Translations under genes and position numbers: made by a program
Notes under the pieces: model-generated
What the model was told of the DNA's origin: nothing
What the model saw: the letters and a program-made list of their open reading frames with translations, nothing else
Database searches by the model: none
In this document: in pieces, positions 1 to 11,397 of the stretch
Layout of the letters: the number at the start of each line of letters is the position of its first letter
Position numbering within the stretch: position 1 is the first letter of the stretch
Source of the DNA: Dastarcus helophoroides
Lineage: Eukaryota; Arthropoda; Insecta; Coleoptera; Bothrideridae
Reading direction: 5' to 3'
DNA: 64,000 nucleotides
NCBI GenBank assembly: GCA_028583605.1
Contig: CM053329.1
Span: forward strand, 13,921,001 to 13,985,000

Positions 1-2151
1 GTTCTATGGAAAACTTCGATCGTCAAACGTCGAGATTTCGAGTGGTTTTCTCGAAATGTCGCTTTTTTTTCGAAATTTCGATTTTTTTGTAAACATTTAA
101 ATCTTTTAAAATCTGAATGTCTAGACATTTTGACTGCGTCGCCAAAGTTTCTCGAAATTTGGACTTTTTCTTGAAATCCATCTTTTTCTTGAAATCCATC
201 TTTTTCTTGAAATTTTAATTTTTTTTCTTAAAATGTTTTTCCAGAAATTTGGCTTTATTCTCAATATTCTATTTTTTGGTATTTTCATTTATATTTTTGT
301 TAAAACCCTTTATATTTCTTAAAGTAATAATTTTTAAAAAAATTTGGAAATTTAAAAAATGTAACAATTCAGAAGGATTTGAAGTATAAAAATGTTACAT
401 TTTGACAAAAATACGAGTTTTTTAACAAATTCGCAATAGTTAAAAATGTTGAAATTAACACAAATATTGTTGAACAATCGAAATACTTAAATGGGCAAAA
501 TTTGAAGAAAAAAATGAAAATTCTCAAAAAAAGTGAAAAAGTTCAAAAAAGATCTAAATTTTAAAATAAAGACTGAACAGTTTTCAAAACAAAAAATCAA
601 TGTTTAAAAATGATTGAATACGATGTTTGTAACGATATGATAAGCGGTTTGTTCATGTAAATTCTGCAAAAGAAACAATTTTGAGAAAAAGTCCAACTTT
701 CAAGATGTCCAAATTGAAAAAAATTACGAAAATTAAGGTCGACATTTCAAAAATCCGAAATTTTCAGTCACAGTTTAGGAAAAAAGTCGACATTTTGAAG
801 TCCCTATTTTGAAAATAAAAGGCAAAATTTTCAAATATTCAAAAAAATCGAAATTGAAGCAAAAACAAAGAGGAAATTTTGAAAAAAAATCAAAATCTTT
901 GAAAAGATCGAAATTTTCAAAAAGATCAATCTTCCATGAAATTTGTGAAGAAATTTTTAAATCGCAACTTGGATTTATGGAAAACGTGTCCAAATTTTAA
1001 GATCAATAAACTCAGAAGAAAAAATTGAGCATTTGCTAAAACTGAATTTGGAAAGCCAAAAGTCGCCCATTTCGAAAGTCACCTTTTAAAAAAGTAGTAT
1101 ATTTAAAAAAAATTAAAATCCTGTCAAAAAAATTGAAAGTAAAAAACTCAAAATTTAGAAAGTGAAAATTTTGAAATTTCCATTATGAAAAAAAAGATCG
1201 AAGTATTCAAAAAAAAGGGAAAATGAAAAACTGGGTCAAAATTTTGGAAAAGTCAAAATTTTGTACAAACATCGAAATTGTTGTCAGTCAAAAATTTCAA
1301 AACATGAAATTTGTGAAGAACCTTGGGATCTGGAATTGAATTTTGGAAAATATGTCGGAATTTTGAGATTAAAATTATCAGAATTTTATAAAAATTGGAA
1401 AGCTGAAATGTTGAAAATGTCGAAAAATGAAGACAAAATTTTGAAGTCAAAATTTTAAAAAAAGTAGAAATCTCCCTAGAAAGATATAATTTTCACAAAA
1501 GTCAACATTTTTAATAAAGGGATACATTTTGAAAAATGTCAACATTTTTATAGAAAGTTATACTTTTAAAAAAAAAGTTAAGCATTTTAAAAATAAAGTC
1601 AATATTTTGAAAAGATGTCAAAATTTTGAAAGGAGGCATTCGGAAAAACTTGAGAATGTGAAAAATGGTGAAGTTTTCAAAAAAATCTGACATTTTCTGA
1701 GAGCTGAATATTGAATAAAAGCTAAAATTAGCAGGAAAGTCGAAATTTTGAAAAAGTCGAAATTTTCATAGAAAGTCAAAGTCCAAAAGAAAGTTAGAAT
1801 TTGAAAAAAATCAATATTTCGAAACAAATTTCAAATTTTCGAAAAGTCGATATTTTCAATAATTTTGGAGGATTCAAAAAACGGCGAAATTTTGGGAAAG
1901 TATCAACGTTCAAAATTGCGGAATTTTCAATAACATTTTCAAAGTTGAACTTTTCGAAAGATCTAAATATTAAAGAAAATTGAAAATTATTAGAAAATTC
2001 TAAATGATCAAAAAAATGTTAATTTGGAAAAGATAAAATTTTGGAAAAAGTAGAAATTTTGAAAAATCAAACTTTTTTTTAATAAGTCGAAGATTTGATT
2101 TGTAATTTTCAAAAATATAAAAATGAAATAAACACAATTTTGAAAATTAAA
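1..2151. repeat. Degenerate AT-rich motif array
   Basis: No gene is visible. The stretch is built from diverged copies of a short word resembling AAATTTCGACTTTT, spaced roughly every 15-30 bases. The first ~330 bases are T-rich on the plus strand and from ~480 the complement (AAAAGTCGAAATTTT) dominates, so the array changes polarity. Short open frames here are low-complexity Phe/Leu/Lys-rich by-products of composition. Confidence 0.7.
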
Positions 2152-2195
2152 ATGTTCAACTTCAACGAAACAACCGCGCTTGCCGCAGAAAATCG
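2152..2195 (+). CDS. Possible first coding exon of the CRAL-TRIO gene
   Basis: An ATG opens a 14-codon frame (MFNFNETTALAAEN plus two bases of the next codon) ending at a good donor, CG|GTAAGTGG. The sequence stands out from the surrounding AT arrays by its codon-like composition. CRAL-TRIO proteins of insects begin with a short polar segment of this kind before the N-terminal helical domain, so I infer it could be exon 1 of the gene whose later exons start at 22488. Exon 1 ends in phase 2 and the 22488 exon starts in phase 1, so at least one further exon must lie between. The join is inference; no transcript evidence is available. Confidence 0.35.
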
Positions 2196-2525
2196 GTAAG
2201 TGGAGGAATTTCTATCTTCAATAAGATCCTGCAGAGAATGAATAGTTTTATTTAAACCAGGAAGAAATTAACTCGTCACCAGATAACTTCTCTCTTCTTG
2301 GAAGTTAAAAAAAAATCTTTGAAGCTACATCAGGTTGAATAAATTCAGTTTGGCTGTGATAAAATTGTAATTTTTTCTGCTTCTTTATGTCCTAGAGATC
2401 GTTTTGTTGTGGATGTGGTTTCCCTTTTCTTCCAATATTCTGGAAAAAAATAATTTTGAAGTTAGGGGAGATTAAAAGTTTGTCTGATTTTGTTGAAACT
2501 TTGTAGAATCGCGTTTGAAACATAA

Positions 2526-2582
2526 ATCTTGTCCCCTGAAATCAAGAAAGATTCAAAAACACAACAACGGTTGCTCTGGACC
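2526..2582 (+). mobile_element. Dispersed repeat family A, short fragment
   Basis: The sequence shares CTTGTCCCCTGAAA(T/C)CAAGAAAG followed by ACACAACAA and GGTTGCTCT with copies at 2871, 11398 and 55018. It is a truncated copy of the same interspersed repeat. The family has no visible protein, and I relate it tentatively to non-autonomous or Penelope-like elements because one copy carries a hammerhead-like tail (55071-55128). Confidence 0.6.
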
Positions 2583-2775
2583 ACTTTTTTTGACGACTAT
2601 TTCATCAAAATTGATCTTTTGTTCCGAAATTTCGATTTTTTTCCCAACATTTCTATTTTTTTAAATTTGGTAAATTTAAATTTTTTCCTCGAAATTCGCC
2701 TTTTCTCGATATTTCGACAATTTTCCCAAAATCTTTGGAAATTTCGATTTTTATTTCAAATTTAGATATTCTATA

Positions 2776-2866
2776 AGATTGCCACGAAAAAAGGTAACTG
2801 AAAATCTAGACGTGTGGAAGAAGCAACTGGCGAAGAAGATGCCACTCGATAGGAACAGAAAAATTG
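2776..2866 (+). other. Possible exon-like segment (weak)
   Basis: A short stretch of coding-like composition between AT arrays reads KKVTENLDVWKKQLAKKMPL in the plus frame. The pattern (E-x-L-x-x-W followed by a basic segment and PL) resembles the start of a CRAL-TRIO N-terminal domain. An acceptor TTCTATAAG precedes it in a phase compatible with the exon at 2152. I could not find a matching phase-1 GT donor before the family A repeat begins at 2871, so it may be a decayed or false exon. Confidence 0.2.
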
Positions 2867-2870
2867 GGTT

Positions 2871-3022
2871 TGAAATACAAATCTTGTCCCCTGAAACCAA
2901 GAAAATTAAAAAACTGCTCTGGAGCTCTAGAGCAACCATTGTTGTGTTTTTTTTATCTTTCTTGAATTCAGGGGACATTGTATTTCGATTTTTGAAGATA
3001 ACCAAGGACTAGTCTGTTCCAC
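2871..3022. mobile_element. Dispersed repeat family A, foldback copy
   Basis: The left arm (GAAATACAAATCTTGTCCCC from 2872) and the right arm (its reverse complement around 2968-2989) face each other about a centre near GGAGCTCTAGAGC (2921-2933). It is therefore an inverted duplication of family A sequence. After the right arm the sequence continues as GATAACCAAGGACTAGTC (to 3022), the reverse complement of the family start seen at 11398 and 41569. Confidence 0.7.
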
Positions 3023-3790
3023 CAAAATTGGGTTTATTTTCACTCTTTTTGTTGTGGAATTTTTTATTCTTCTACTACCCCCAAAAATAACGTTAGAGGA
3101 TAAATTCACTTTTAATTTGTTCAAGCTTCTAAAAATTTGGTTATTTACGCTCTACAACTCACAGCTCCTTTTGTTGTGGTTCTTCTACTCTTATAGCTTT
3201 TTTTTGCAATATAATTTTGCGGTTGCAGGATACTAAATTTAGTTTGCATTTGTCGAAACTTTTTAAAATTTGTTTTTCTTCGTTATGCCTTATCGATTCT
3301 TTTTGTAAAAATTTTCTGTCTTGAAACTTCCTCCCAAAATAATGTAGGGAGTTACAGAAGATTCAAAGTTTGTTTGATTTTGTTGAAACTTTGTAAAATT
3401 GGGTTTATTTTCACTCTTTTTGTTGTTGGAATTTTGTTTCTTCTAACTTTCCTCTAAAAATAATGTTGGAGGATAAATTCACTTTTAATTTGCTAAAATC
3501 TTCATAAATATGGTTTACGCTCTACAACTCACAGCTTCTTCTGTTGTGGTTCTTCTTCTCCTGTACGTGTTTCTGCAATAAATAATTTTGGGGTTGCGGT
3601 TTGCATTTGTTGAAACTTTTCAAAATTTGTTTTTCTTCTTTATTGAATCTTTTTAAAATTGGTTTGGCTCGTTACGCTCCTTTTGTTGTGGAAGTGACGC
3701 TTTTTCTAAACTATAACTAATTTTGGGTTTGCAGCAAACTAAATTCAGTTTAATGTTGTTGAAATTTTAAAAATTGATTTCATCTTTACG

Positions 3791-4814
3791 CCTTATCGAT
3801 TCATTTTCTAGTCTGTTTTGTAACTTACTTAAAAATAATAATAACAAACCGTAACAATTTTGTTGAAATTTCTTAAGACTCACTCGGATTTTTCCTGCCA
3901 GGGCTGGCCGTATACGTAGGGAATCCTGGTTACGTTTTCGAATCAGGAATTCAAATTCAGACATTTAGAAACACGCGCGTCTGCGGCCAGCGACTGAATT
4001 CTGAATTTCTGATTTGGAAATCTTCTCTAAATTCATACGTATGCGGTTGTCTCAGGAATAATTTCTTTTCTTGTAACTTTTTTGTGATTTTTCTTAAGTT
4101 GCGGGACAGTTTGGTATGGTTGAAGTTTTTTAAAATTCAGTTCGTTTCATTATGTCCCATTAACGTTTATCGTCGTCAAAATTGTTTCTCTCTACTGGTA
4201 ACTGTTTTCCAAAAAAATTGGTTGTGCAAAATTAAAAAGATAATTTATATTTCGTTGACATTTCCATGCGAAACCTGGTCCGGTGTTAGCAAATATTTAT
4301 CGAAAACCTTGAGGAATTTTTAAAATTTTGTTGCGTTTTTATCGCTAATAAAGTTTAATAGTTATGAATTATATTTCGTTGTTAATTCTAATAAACTTAA
4401 CTTGCCTTTTCACGCTACCAGTAGAAAGTCCAAAGCTTTTACTTCTTTATCATGCAATAATTAGAAATTACGCAGTTCATATTTTGCAAGTTCAATTAGT
4501 TAATTAGTTGAGTACCATTTTAGGGATATTATGCACTACTGTATTCAGGGTAAAATAATAGAAAACTTTTCCTCTTATTTGTAATTTGCAAGCACTTTTA
4601 TTTCCGGATATTTTTAATGGTAGACAATTTAGTTGCTATTGTAAGAGAAAGTATTTAAATAGTGTTTTCGTGAAAAATTAAAAGTGAACCCAGTTTCTGC
4701 TTTATTGCCTGATTAGCTGATACTGGGGCTTTCACTTGCGTAAAAGTAGAGATTCTTGGATCGCCCTTCCGAAAATTTCAACTGTTTTCTTTGAAGAATT
4801 CTATTTTTATTAAA
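3791..4814. other. AT-rich region, nothing recognised
   Basis: I see no long open frame with protein-like composition, no RNA gene and no clear terminal repeats here. It is AT-rich but less periodic than the neighbouring arrays. Confidence 0.5.
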
Positions 4815-5105
4815 AATTACGACTTATTTTGAAAATTCCCACTTATTTTGAAATTTCCACTTATTTTAAAAACTTCCACTCATTTTGAAAATTTTCACTT
4901 ATTTTTAGTTTCCATTTATTTTTATTGAAGATTTTGACTTATTTTTGAAAATTCCCACTTATTTTGAAAATTTCCACTTATTTTTATTTTCCGTTTATTT
5001 TTATTGAAAATTTCGACTTATTTTTGAAAATTCCCACTTATTTCGAAAATGTCCACTTATTTTAAAAACTTCCACTTACTTCGAAAATTTCCACTTGTTT
5101 TGAAA
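4815..5105. repeat. ~19-bp minisatellite (GAAAATTTCCACTTATTTT)
   Basis: About 14 consecutive, imperfect copies of a 17-22-bp unit, GAAAATT(T/C)CCACTTATTTT, are read on the plus strand. Variation is mainly in the length of the T and A runs. It is a locally homogenised version of the degenerate array around it. Confidence 0.8.
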
Positions 5106-6411
5106 ATTTTGTCATTTCAAAATAACCATTTTTCTGAAAATGTCTACCTCATTTTAATCGACTCACATTAATTTTAAATTTTTCTTAATATTTTGACCTA
5201 ATTTTGAAAATTTCGACTTTCTCGAAATTTTGACTTTTTGATCTAACTTCTTTATATTATAGCTTCTTTGTAAATATTTTTATTTTTTTTGAAATCTTTA
5301 CTTTTTTGATCATTTCTGTCTTTATTAAAATTTTTTTTGACAATTTCCTTTTCAATTTTTCAAAGTTTCTAATTTTTTGGAAAATTTTAACTTTTTTTCA
5401 AATTTTGATCTTATTTTTGAATTTCGATCCGAAATTTCAATTTTTTTGCAAATCGGACTGTTTTTAAATTCATTTCCTGTAAAAGATTTCAATTCCTTTT
5501 GAAAATTTAAATTTTTCGAAAATTTTGACTTTTCAAAATATTAAGACACTCGAAATGTTTGATTTCTTAAAATTCGACTTATTTTCCAAAATTTAGGCTT
5601 TTTCTCAAAATTTGTATTTTTCGAAATTTACTTTATTAAGAAATTTGAATTTTTACTAAAAATTCTGACTTTCTTGAACATTTCGACTTTGTATTTCACA
5701 TTTTAACTTTTTTCAAATTTTGACCTTATTTTTGAAAATGTTACCGTTTTTTTTCAAACATCCTATCTTTTTATTGAAAATGTAAACCTTTTTTAAAATT
5801 TCGACCCGAAATTTCAATTTTTTTGCAAATCGGACTGTTTTCAAATTCATTCCCTGTAAAAGATTTCAATTACTTTTGAAAATTTAAATTTTTCGAAAAT
5901 TTTGACTCTTTGATTTCTTAAAATTAGACTTATTTTTCAAAATTTGGGCTTTTTCTTAAAATTTGTATTTTTCGAAATTTACTTTATTAGGAAATTTGAA
6001 TTTTTACTAAAAATTCTGACTTTCTTGAACATTTCGACTTTGTATTTCAAATTTTCCATTTTTTCCTCTCTCTCTCTCAAATTTTAAAGTATTTTCTAAA
6101 TTTCAAACCCTTCATAATTTTACCTTTCTTTAAGATTTTGATTTAATTTCGAATATTTTGGAAATTTTGACACAAAATTTTAATTTTATTTCATAATGTC
6201 GATGTTTTTTTTTAAATTTTGATTTTTTTTAATTTCGATTTTTTAAAATAAATTTAATTAAATTAGGATACAGTTTTTTAAAAACCTCTACTTTTTTGCA
6301 CATTTCCATCCTTGTTCAAACTTTATTGTTTCTCGCAGTATTGACATTTTTGAAAATTTCGATTTTTGTTCCAAAATGTTTACTTTTTCTCGAAGTTTCG
6401 ACTTTTATATA
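5106..6411. repeat. T-rich degenerate array with a 376-bp duplication
   Basis: The T-rich orientation of the AAATTTCGAC array continues. A block containing GCAAATCGGACTGTTT at 5449 is repeated at 5825, an offset of 376 bp. Flanking phrases such as CTGTAAAAGATTTCAATT and TTTACTTTATTA(A/G)GAAATTT are shared. No gene is visible. Confidence 0.7.
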
Positions 6412-7015
6412 GTAAACTAGCTATTAGCCGCGACTTCGTCTACGGTTTTTAGCGAATAATTAGAATTTAATAGAAAAACTGTCCAAAAGGAAAGAAAGTT
6501 TTTAAATTCGTTGAATTGACGGATCAATTTATTTGTTTCAATGTTTTTATTTGTCTCTGCAATAGATGGTGCTGCCGATCAAATATACTTTTTTATTTAT
6601 GAAATTTGTGTTACGTTGCACTCCTTAAAATAGGGCAAATTTCTTTCCAAATAAGAATTTACCAAAATATGGAAAAACCCATAAAATACGGGAGATCTGG
6701 CAACTAGCACCGCAGAGACGCCGCGCCTTATCGTGTTATGACGCTATTAAATTGTCAGACTTCCTCTAAAAGAATCCTACTTGCAAAGTTACATTAATTT
6801 TGGACCCTCATCATTAGATGACACCGCCGTCGTGTTGTCATCGTCAAGTTTTGCATTTATCTAAATCAATGCCTTATTTTCTATCTAAATAGAAAATGAG
6901 TCATGCCATATGCATGAGAGTAGAACATCGAGAAAGTGCGCGAAATCTGGCAACGCTGAAGCGGACAAGCAGACAGACAAACACACTTTCGCATTTACTA
7001 GTAAGGATTAGACTT
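6412..7015. mobile_element. Insect-type dispersed repeat (AGCTATTAGCCGCGACTTCG ... ACACACTTTCGCATTTAC)
   Basis: The left end reads CTAGCTATTAGCCGCGACTT and the right end GACAGACAAACACACTTTCG followed by CATTTACTAGTAAGGATT. End motifs of this type (a 'CCGCGACTTCGTC' start and a 'CAGACAGACACACTTTCGCATTTATAATATTAGTA' style finish) recur widely in insect genomes in my recollection. The interior has no intact ORF. A diverged relic with CTGTCAGTCAGT occurs near 13620. Class assignment (SINE or RTE-derived) is uncertain. Confidence 0.55.
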
Positions 7016-7253
7016 TTATTAGAAAATATTCGACATTTTTTTGGAAACTTCCATTTTTTTGAAACTTCGACGTATTTTCAATTTTTTTTCGAAAATGTTC
7101 ACCTTTTTTTCGAACCTTTAAATTATTGTTACTTTGTCTTTTTCAAGAATTCGTCTGTTCCTGAAACTTCAAAATTTTTGGAACGATCTGACTTTCTTAG
7201 TTGCGACTTTTTAAGAAAAGAAGAAAATTTCTATCTTTGTTTAAACTTTTTCT
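7016..7253. repeat. Left part of a ~766-bp repeat unit, interrupted by the LINE
   Basis: From 7091 (GAAAATGTTCACC) to 7253 the sequence matches 12096-12265 nearly phrase for phrase (AATTATTG, CTTGAAAC / CTGAAACTTC, TTGCGACTTTTTAA). The continuation of the unit resumes at ~11497 on the other side of the LINE and a family A fragment. Confidence 0.7.
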
Positions 7254-7299
7254 TTTTCTTCTTCTTCTTCGTCTTATTATTATTATTATTATTATTATT
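7254..7299. repeat. (CTT)n and (TTA)n microsatellites at the LINE 3' end
   Basis: A short (TTC)n run is followed by about nine TTA units at 7274-7299. In the LINE's orientation (minus) this is an (AAT)n tail directly after its 3' UTR, as expected for an element that targets or terminates in TAA repeats. Confidence 0.8.
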
Positions 7300-10200
7300 T
7301 TCATTAACTCGGGAAACCTATTTCCCGGCAATCTCTCATCAGGAACCTACCCGGCTCCTCAGATCAGATGCTACTTTCATCCAAGAACTTTACGCAATAT
7401 ATTTGCAGTGCCGTATAATGCTGTTTCTTGAATTATGTTTCTATTGATGTTTCCAGGAATATCATTCACATTGTATATGAACCTCTTTGACACAGTACCC
7501 AAAGATCCTACAATTATGGGTATTATTTTTGTTCTTAATTTCCACATACGTTGGATTTCTATTTCCAGATCTCTATATTTTATTATTTTCTCTACTTCTT
7601 TACTATCTACATTGCTATCAGCAGGGATTGCCACATCGACTATCAAACAAGTGCCACTTTTCAGGTCCTTGATGACTATGTCAGGTTTATTAGCATAAAT
7701 GGTTCGATCAGTGTATATTTGTTGGTCGTATAACAACACAATATTCCCTTTCGACTGCGTAGGTTGAGGCTCATGTTGATACCATTTAGCAGAAACTTCT
7801 ATACCATAATTTTTGCTCACAGCCCAATGTATGTATGTGCATACTCTATTGTGTCTTTTGACATATTCTGTTTTGGCGAGCTGAGGGCATGCAGAGACTA
7901 TATGTTCGATATGTTCTTTTTCTTGTTTGCAGATTCTACATGTGTCATCAGTATTTATTTTCAATATTCTTTTGTCATAGTATTTGGTTCGTAAAGCTTG
8001 GTCTTGTGCAGCGGTTATAAAAGCCTCAGTTTCCCCTTTCATTTTGCCATACTTTAGCCATTCAAATGAGCCTTGTTGATTGATGGTGGTCTTATGGATT
8101 ATTTTTAAGAAGTTTCCATGTAGGGGCTTTTCTTTCCATTTTGTTTTATGTTCCTCTGTTATGGCTGCCTTTAAATATTTCTTTTGGTTTTTGATAGCTA
8201 ATTCAGTGCTATTATTGCCTGGTGGCACAATTTCATAACTGGTCTGTATGTGGTTTGCCTCCGATATTATGTTTTTCTGGCTGGGCTTTAAGTTTTCAAT
8301 TTTCTTAATTATATCTACTAGGCTGTCACCTTTCTTCTTTAAGATATATGTGGATAGTCCCAATATTGTTACTTTATATGCTGTTTCTACTTTTACGAAG
8401 TCCTCTACCCCCCTCTAATCTAGGTAAGTAAAGTCTATCCACGTCTGCTCTGGGATGTAGTAACTTATACGTGGTCAGTAGCTTACGGGTCTTCCTGTCC
8501 AATTGCCTAAGTTCCTCTTTTGTCCAATTTATAATACCAAAACTATATTCTAGTACGGGCATTGCTAGATTACCAATCGCTGTTATTTTATTTTTTCCTG
8601 TAAGTTCTGTGCCTAGTATTAACCTAATTCTTCGAACATACTCTTTTTTTATCTTATCTTTCATCTCGGCATGTTCGATGTCACGGTTTTCTGTCACTCC
8701 TAGATATTTATATGCCTTTTCAGGTTCAAGGTTTTTAATTTCAATTTGTTTGTCCATCTGTAGGTTTTCTGTGTATTTAATCTGCCCTTTATGTATGACT
8801 ACCTTGGCGCACTTGTCCAGTCCAAATTGCATATTGACATCTTCACTGAATTGTTTCACAATGCCTAACATGTCATTAACTCCACCTTCATTGCAGCTGA
8901 AGAGTTTTAGATCATCCATGTATAGTAAATGGTGAACCGATGTTTTCTGTACTTTATATCCGCGGTCACTTTCACGCAGCTCTCTTGATAAGGGTATTAA
9001 GCACATGCAGAACAAAAGGGGGGACAGCGAGTCACCTTGGAAGATTCCTCTGTTGATATTTATGGTATTAGTTTCTATTACTCCTTGTTCTGTTGTCAAT
9101 CTTGCTCTCGTATTCCATTGCTCCATAGCCGTTGTGCAGAAGTGGACTATTTCGGGATCTAGATGATATATTTGCATAGCTTGTTTTATCCAACTGTGTG
9201 GAATGCCGTCGAACGCTTTTTTGTAGTCTATCCAAGCCATGGCCAATCCCTTTTTCTTTTTTTACTGTCTTCAATAATTAGCTTATTTAATAACAGGTGC
9301 TCCTTGCATCCCAAAGAACCCCTGGAGCAACCTTTTTGCTCAGCTGGTAGAAGATTGTTATTTACTAGATGCTCATAAATTTTATCCGAGAATATTTTGG
9401 TGATGAGTTTATAGATAACTGATAAGCATGTTATTGGTCGGTAATTATTCGCTTTGCATGTGTCTTCTGTTTTTGGTAACAGAAAAGTAATACCTTGCGT
9501 AAGCCATTCTGGGATCTGTTCTGGGTGTTTTTTGAGTTCATTTAACGCATAAGCGAATGCCTTATGTGTAGTGTGAATTTTTTTTAACCAGAAGTTTGGT
9601 ATTTTGTCCAAACCGGGCGCTTTCCAGTTAGCTGCATTTGATAAGGCCTTTTCTATGTCTCTGATGGTGATCTCTTCGCTTGACATAAAAGGTACTTTCT
9701 GCGTAGATTTCTCTTCTCTTTTTATCCACTCTGCTTTTGAGTTGTGCCTTGCATTTGTTTCCCACTGATCCTTCCAAAAGGCTTCTATTTCATTTTGTGA
9801 TGGTGCTTTTGTGATCCCTGTACTTTTTGTTTTTAACTGTTGATAGAACTTTTATCCATTTTCTTCAAAAAGTCTGTTTTGTTGATAAAAGTCATTTCTC
9901 TTTTGATATCTTCGTATTCGCTGTGCATATGCAAGCACCTTTTCTTTTAACATCTCCTCTACTTTCTGATAGCTGCAGTTATTAGAGATTTCATATTTAA
10001 TTTTCAAGGAATTTATTCGATGCTGTACCCTTTTAGAATGTGTTTTGTCAGATTTCCCCTCAGCTAATAAGGATAATTCTTTTCGTAATTCTTCTATTCT
10101 TTTCTGTATTCTCAGTTTCCATCTGGGGCTTTTATGTTGCTTGTTTCTTGTTGTGTTATCCCTTATTTTGATTAACTTTCTTGTGATAACTAACGCGCTA

Positions 10201-11298
10201 GAGTATACCAAGTTGTTTAGTTCAGTGATGTCTTTTGTCTGACTTCGTCCGATATATTCTTGTATGATGTCATTAGCTTTTAATATCATTTGTTTGGCTT
10301 TATTTGTTTCTTTGATTTTCGGAAGTCTGCTTCTCTCTGTCATGCTAACTATCTTACTGTTTTCAAGTTCACTGTATATTTTAATCTTTAATTCTAAATC
10401 TAAATTTTCTACGGTGGTCTGCTCTGCATTACTATTGGTATTTTCTAAGTCTAGAGATCCTTTTTCTTTGCCGGTAGTATTATTTTCACTTGAAATTGTC
10501 GTGTTTATTTGTTCTCCGCTATTGTTGTTGAAATTTTGACCTTCTTGAACGTCTTGGGTATTTGTGTGGGTTCTTTGGTCCAACTCTCCTGCTGGTGTCT
10601 GTTGGTTGGTTATTGATTTTCTTACTGAGTTTTGTATTACATCCAGTTCACTTTGTGTTAATTTTTTATTGTTTATGATGTACCTTCTTTGTGTTGCTAG
10701 GCTTTTAGAAGATATGTTTGGTCTTGTGTTTGGGTTTCTGTCCCTCCAAAGTTCAAATACGTTCCTTTCTGTAGCAGTTTGTTTCTCCTGCATGTAGTAG
10801 TAACACCATATTATCTCCGCATATTCTTTCTTGCTCCAACGGAGTCTGTTACCATTATTTTCTCCAGTATTGGTTTCATCTTTATTTTGATGTTGTGAAA
10901 TCACTGGTTCAATTTGAGTTTCCTCGTTTTGACTGACAGTGTTTTCTGTTGGTGTATGTCTTAGCGAAGATGCTTGTTCACTGTTTACACAGTTTTCCTT
11001 GTTTTGTTTTGTTTTATTTCTTGTTATCATCGTGGTCCCACGAGTAGCTAGGGTGTGTTCGGTCCACCATGGCAGAGCCCCGCATTACCATGGTAAGGCG
11101 GCTTATCTGCAACCAAGTTGCGCCTGTTGCTCGGAGGGCTCCGTACATAACTCTTTGACCCAACAGTCATTCATCTCTTCTGCACGGGTCGCGTAACACG
11201 CTTGGAGTTATTTTTTCGGGGTTTTCTCCTCTACGCTCAGGGCCGTGGTGGCGCTACTCACCATGGTAAGATGCTTACGCTCCTTACCCCCTTGCGGG

Positions 11299-11300
<2 letters not shown>
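7300..11300 (-). mobile_element. R4/Dong-like non-LTR retrotransposon (LINE), near full length
   Basis: The element reads on the minus strand, from a GC-rich 5' UTR (11300-11031) through one degraded ORF to a short 3' UTR ending in (AAT)n. It is flanked on both sides by TAA microsatellite: 7274-7299 and 11301-11396. The RT with a YMDD box, the C-terminal Cys-His knuckle and PD-(D/E)xK-type endonuclease, the single ORF, ~4-kb length and TAA target all match the R4 clade. Dong of Bombyx is the known example that inserts in TAA repeats. Target duplications cannot be defined inside a microsatellite. Clade placement is inferred from motifs, not a tree. Confidence 0.8.
7377..11030 (-). pseudogene. 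R4/Dong-like LINE polyprotein, inactivated (RT + restriction-like endonuclease)
   Basis: The ORF starts at the ATG at 11030. The N-terminal ~390 residues are polar and charged, with a helix-like segment (RWSKKEYAEIIWCYYYMQEK) of unknown role. The reverse transcriptase follows: fingers motif WKAPGLDKIPNFW near 9620, LLPKTEDTCKANNYRPITCL near 9450, YKKAFDGIPHSW near 9215, QGDSLSPLLF near 9030 and the catalytic YMDD at ~8922. The C-terminus has CRICKQEKEHIEHIVSAC near 7935, then a restriction-like nuclease core with KPDI, VDVAI and a later KYRDLE lysine (7700-7590). It is broken three times: an in-frame TAA at 9852-9854, a frameshift in an A/G run at ~9250, and an extra-base frameshift at ~8402. 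The frames otherwise remain long, so the copy looks recent. Confidence 0.9.
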
Positions 11301-11390
<90 letters not shown>

Positions 11391-11396
11391 ATTATT
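11301..11396. repeat. (ATT)n microsatellite, about 32 units
   Basis: An almost perfect ATT run of 96 bp lies at the 5' boundary of the LINE. Apparent poly-Ile and poly-Asn open frames across it are artefacts. It is either the expanded remnant of the original TAA target or expansion after insertion. Confidence 0.95.
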
Positions 11397-11397
11397 T

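Larger units (their letters stand above)
2210..3790. repeat. Diverged ~370-bp tandem repeats
   Basis: The block beginning with GGGTTTATTTTCACTC at 3031 recurs at 3401, an offset of 370 bp. It carries shared phrases such as ACGCTCTACAACTCACAGC and TTTGTTGTGGTTCTTCT. More diverged pieces of the same unit occur from ~2340 and ~2464 (AAAGTTTGTCTGATTTTGTTG). Copies of a dispersed repeat (family A, see 2526 and 2871) are embedded. No credible protein is encoded. Confidence 0.65.

Noticed and set aside
7325..7350. CTGATGA ... GAAA in the LINE 3' UTR (minus) as a hammerhead
   Set aside because: The bases between the two boxes (GAGATTGCCGG) cannot form stem II and no stem I partners are present.
11200..11300. 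HDV-like ribozyme at the LINE 5' end
   Set aside because: Suggestive G-rich and C-rich strands exist, but I could not assemble the nested double pseudoknot.
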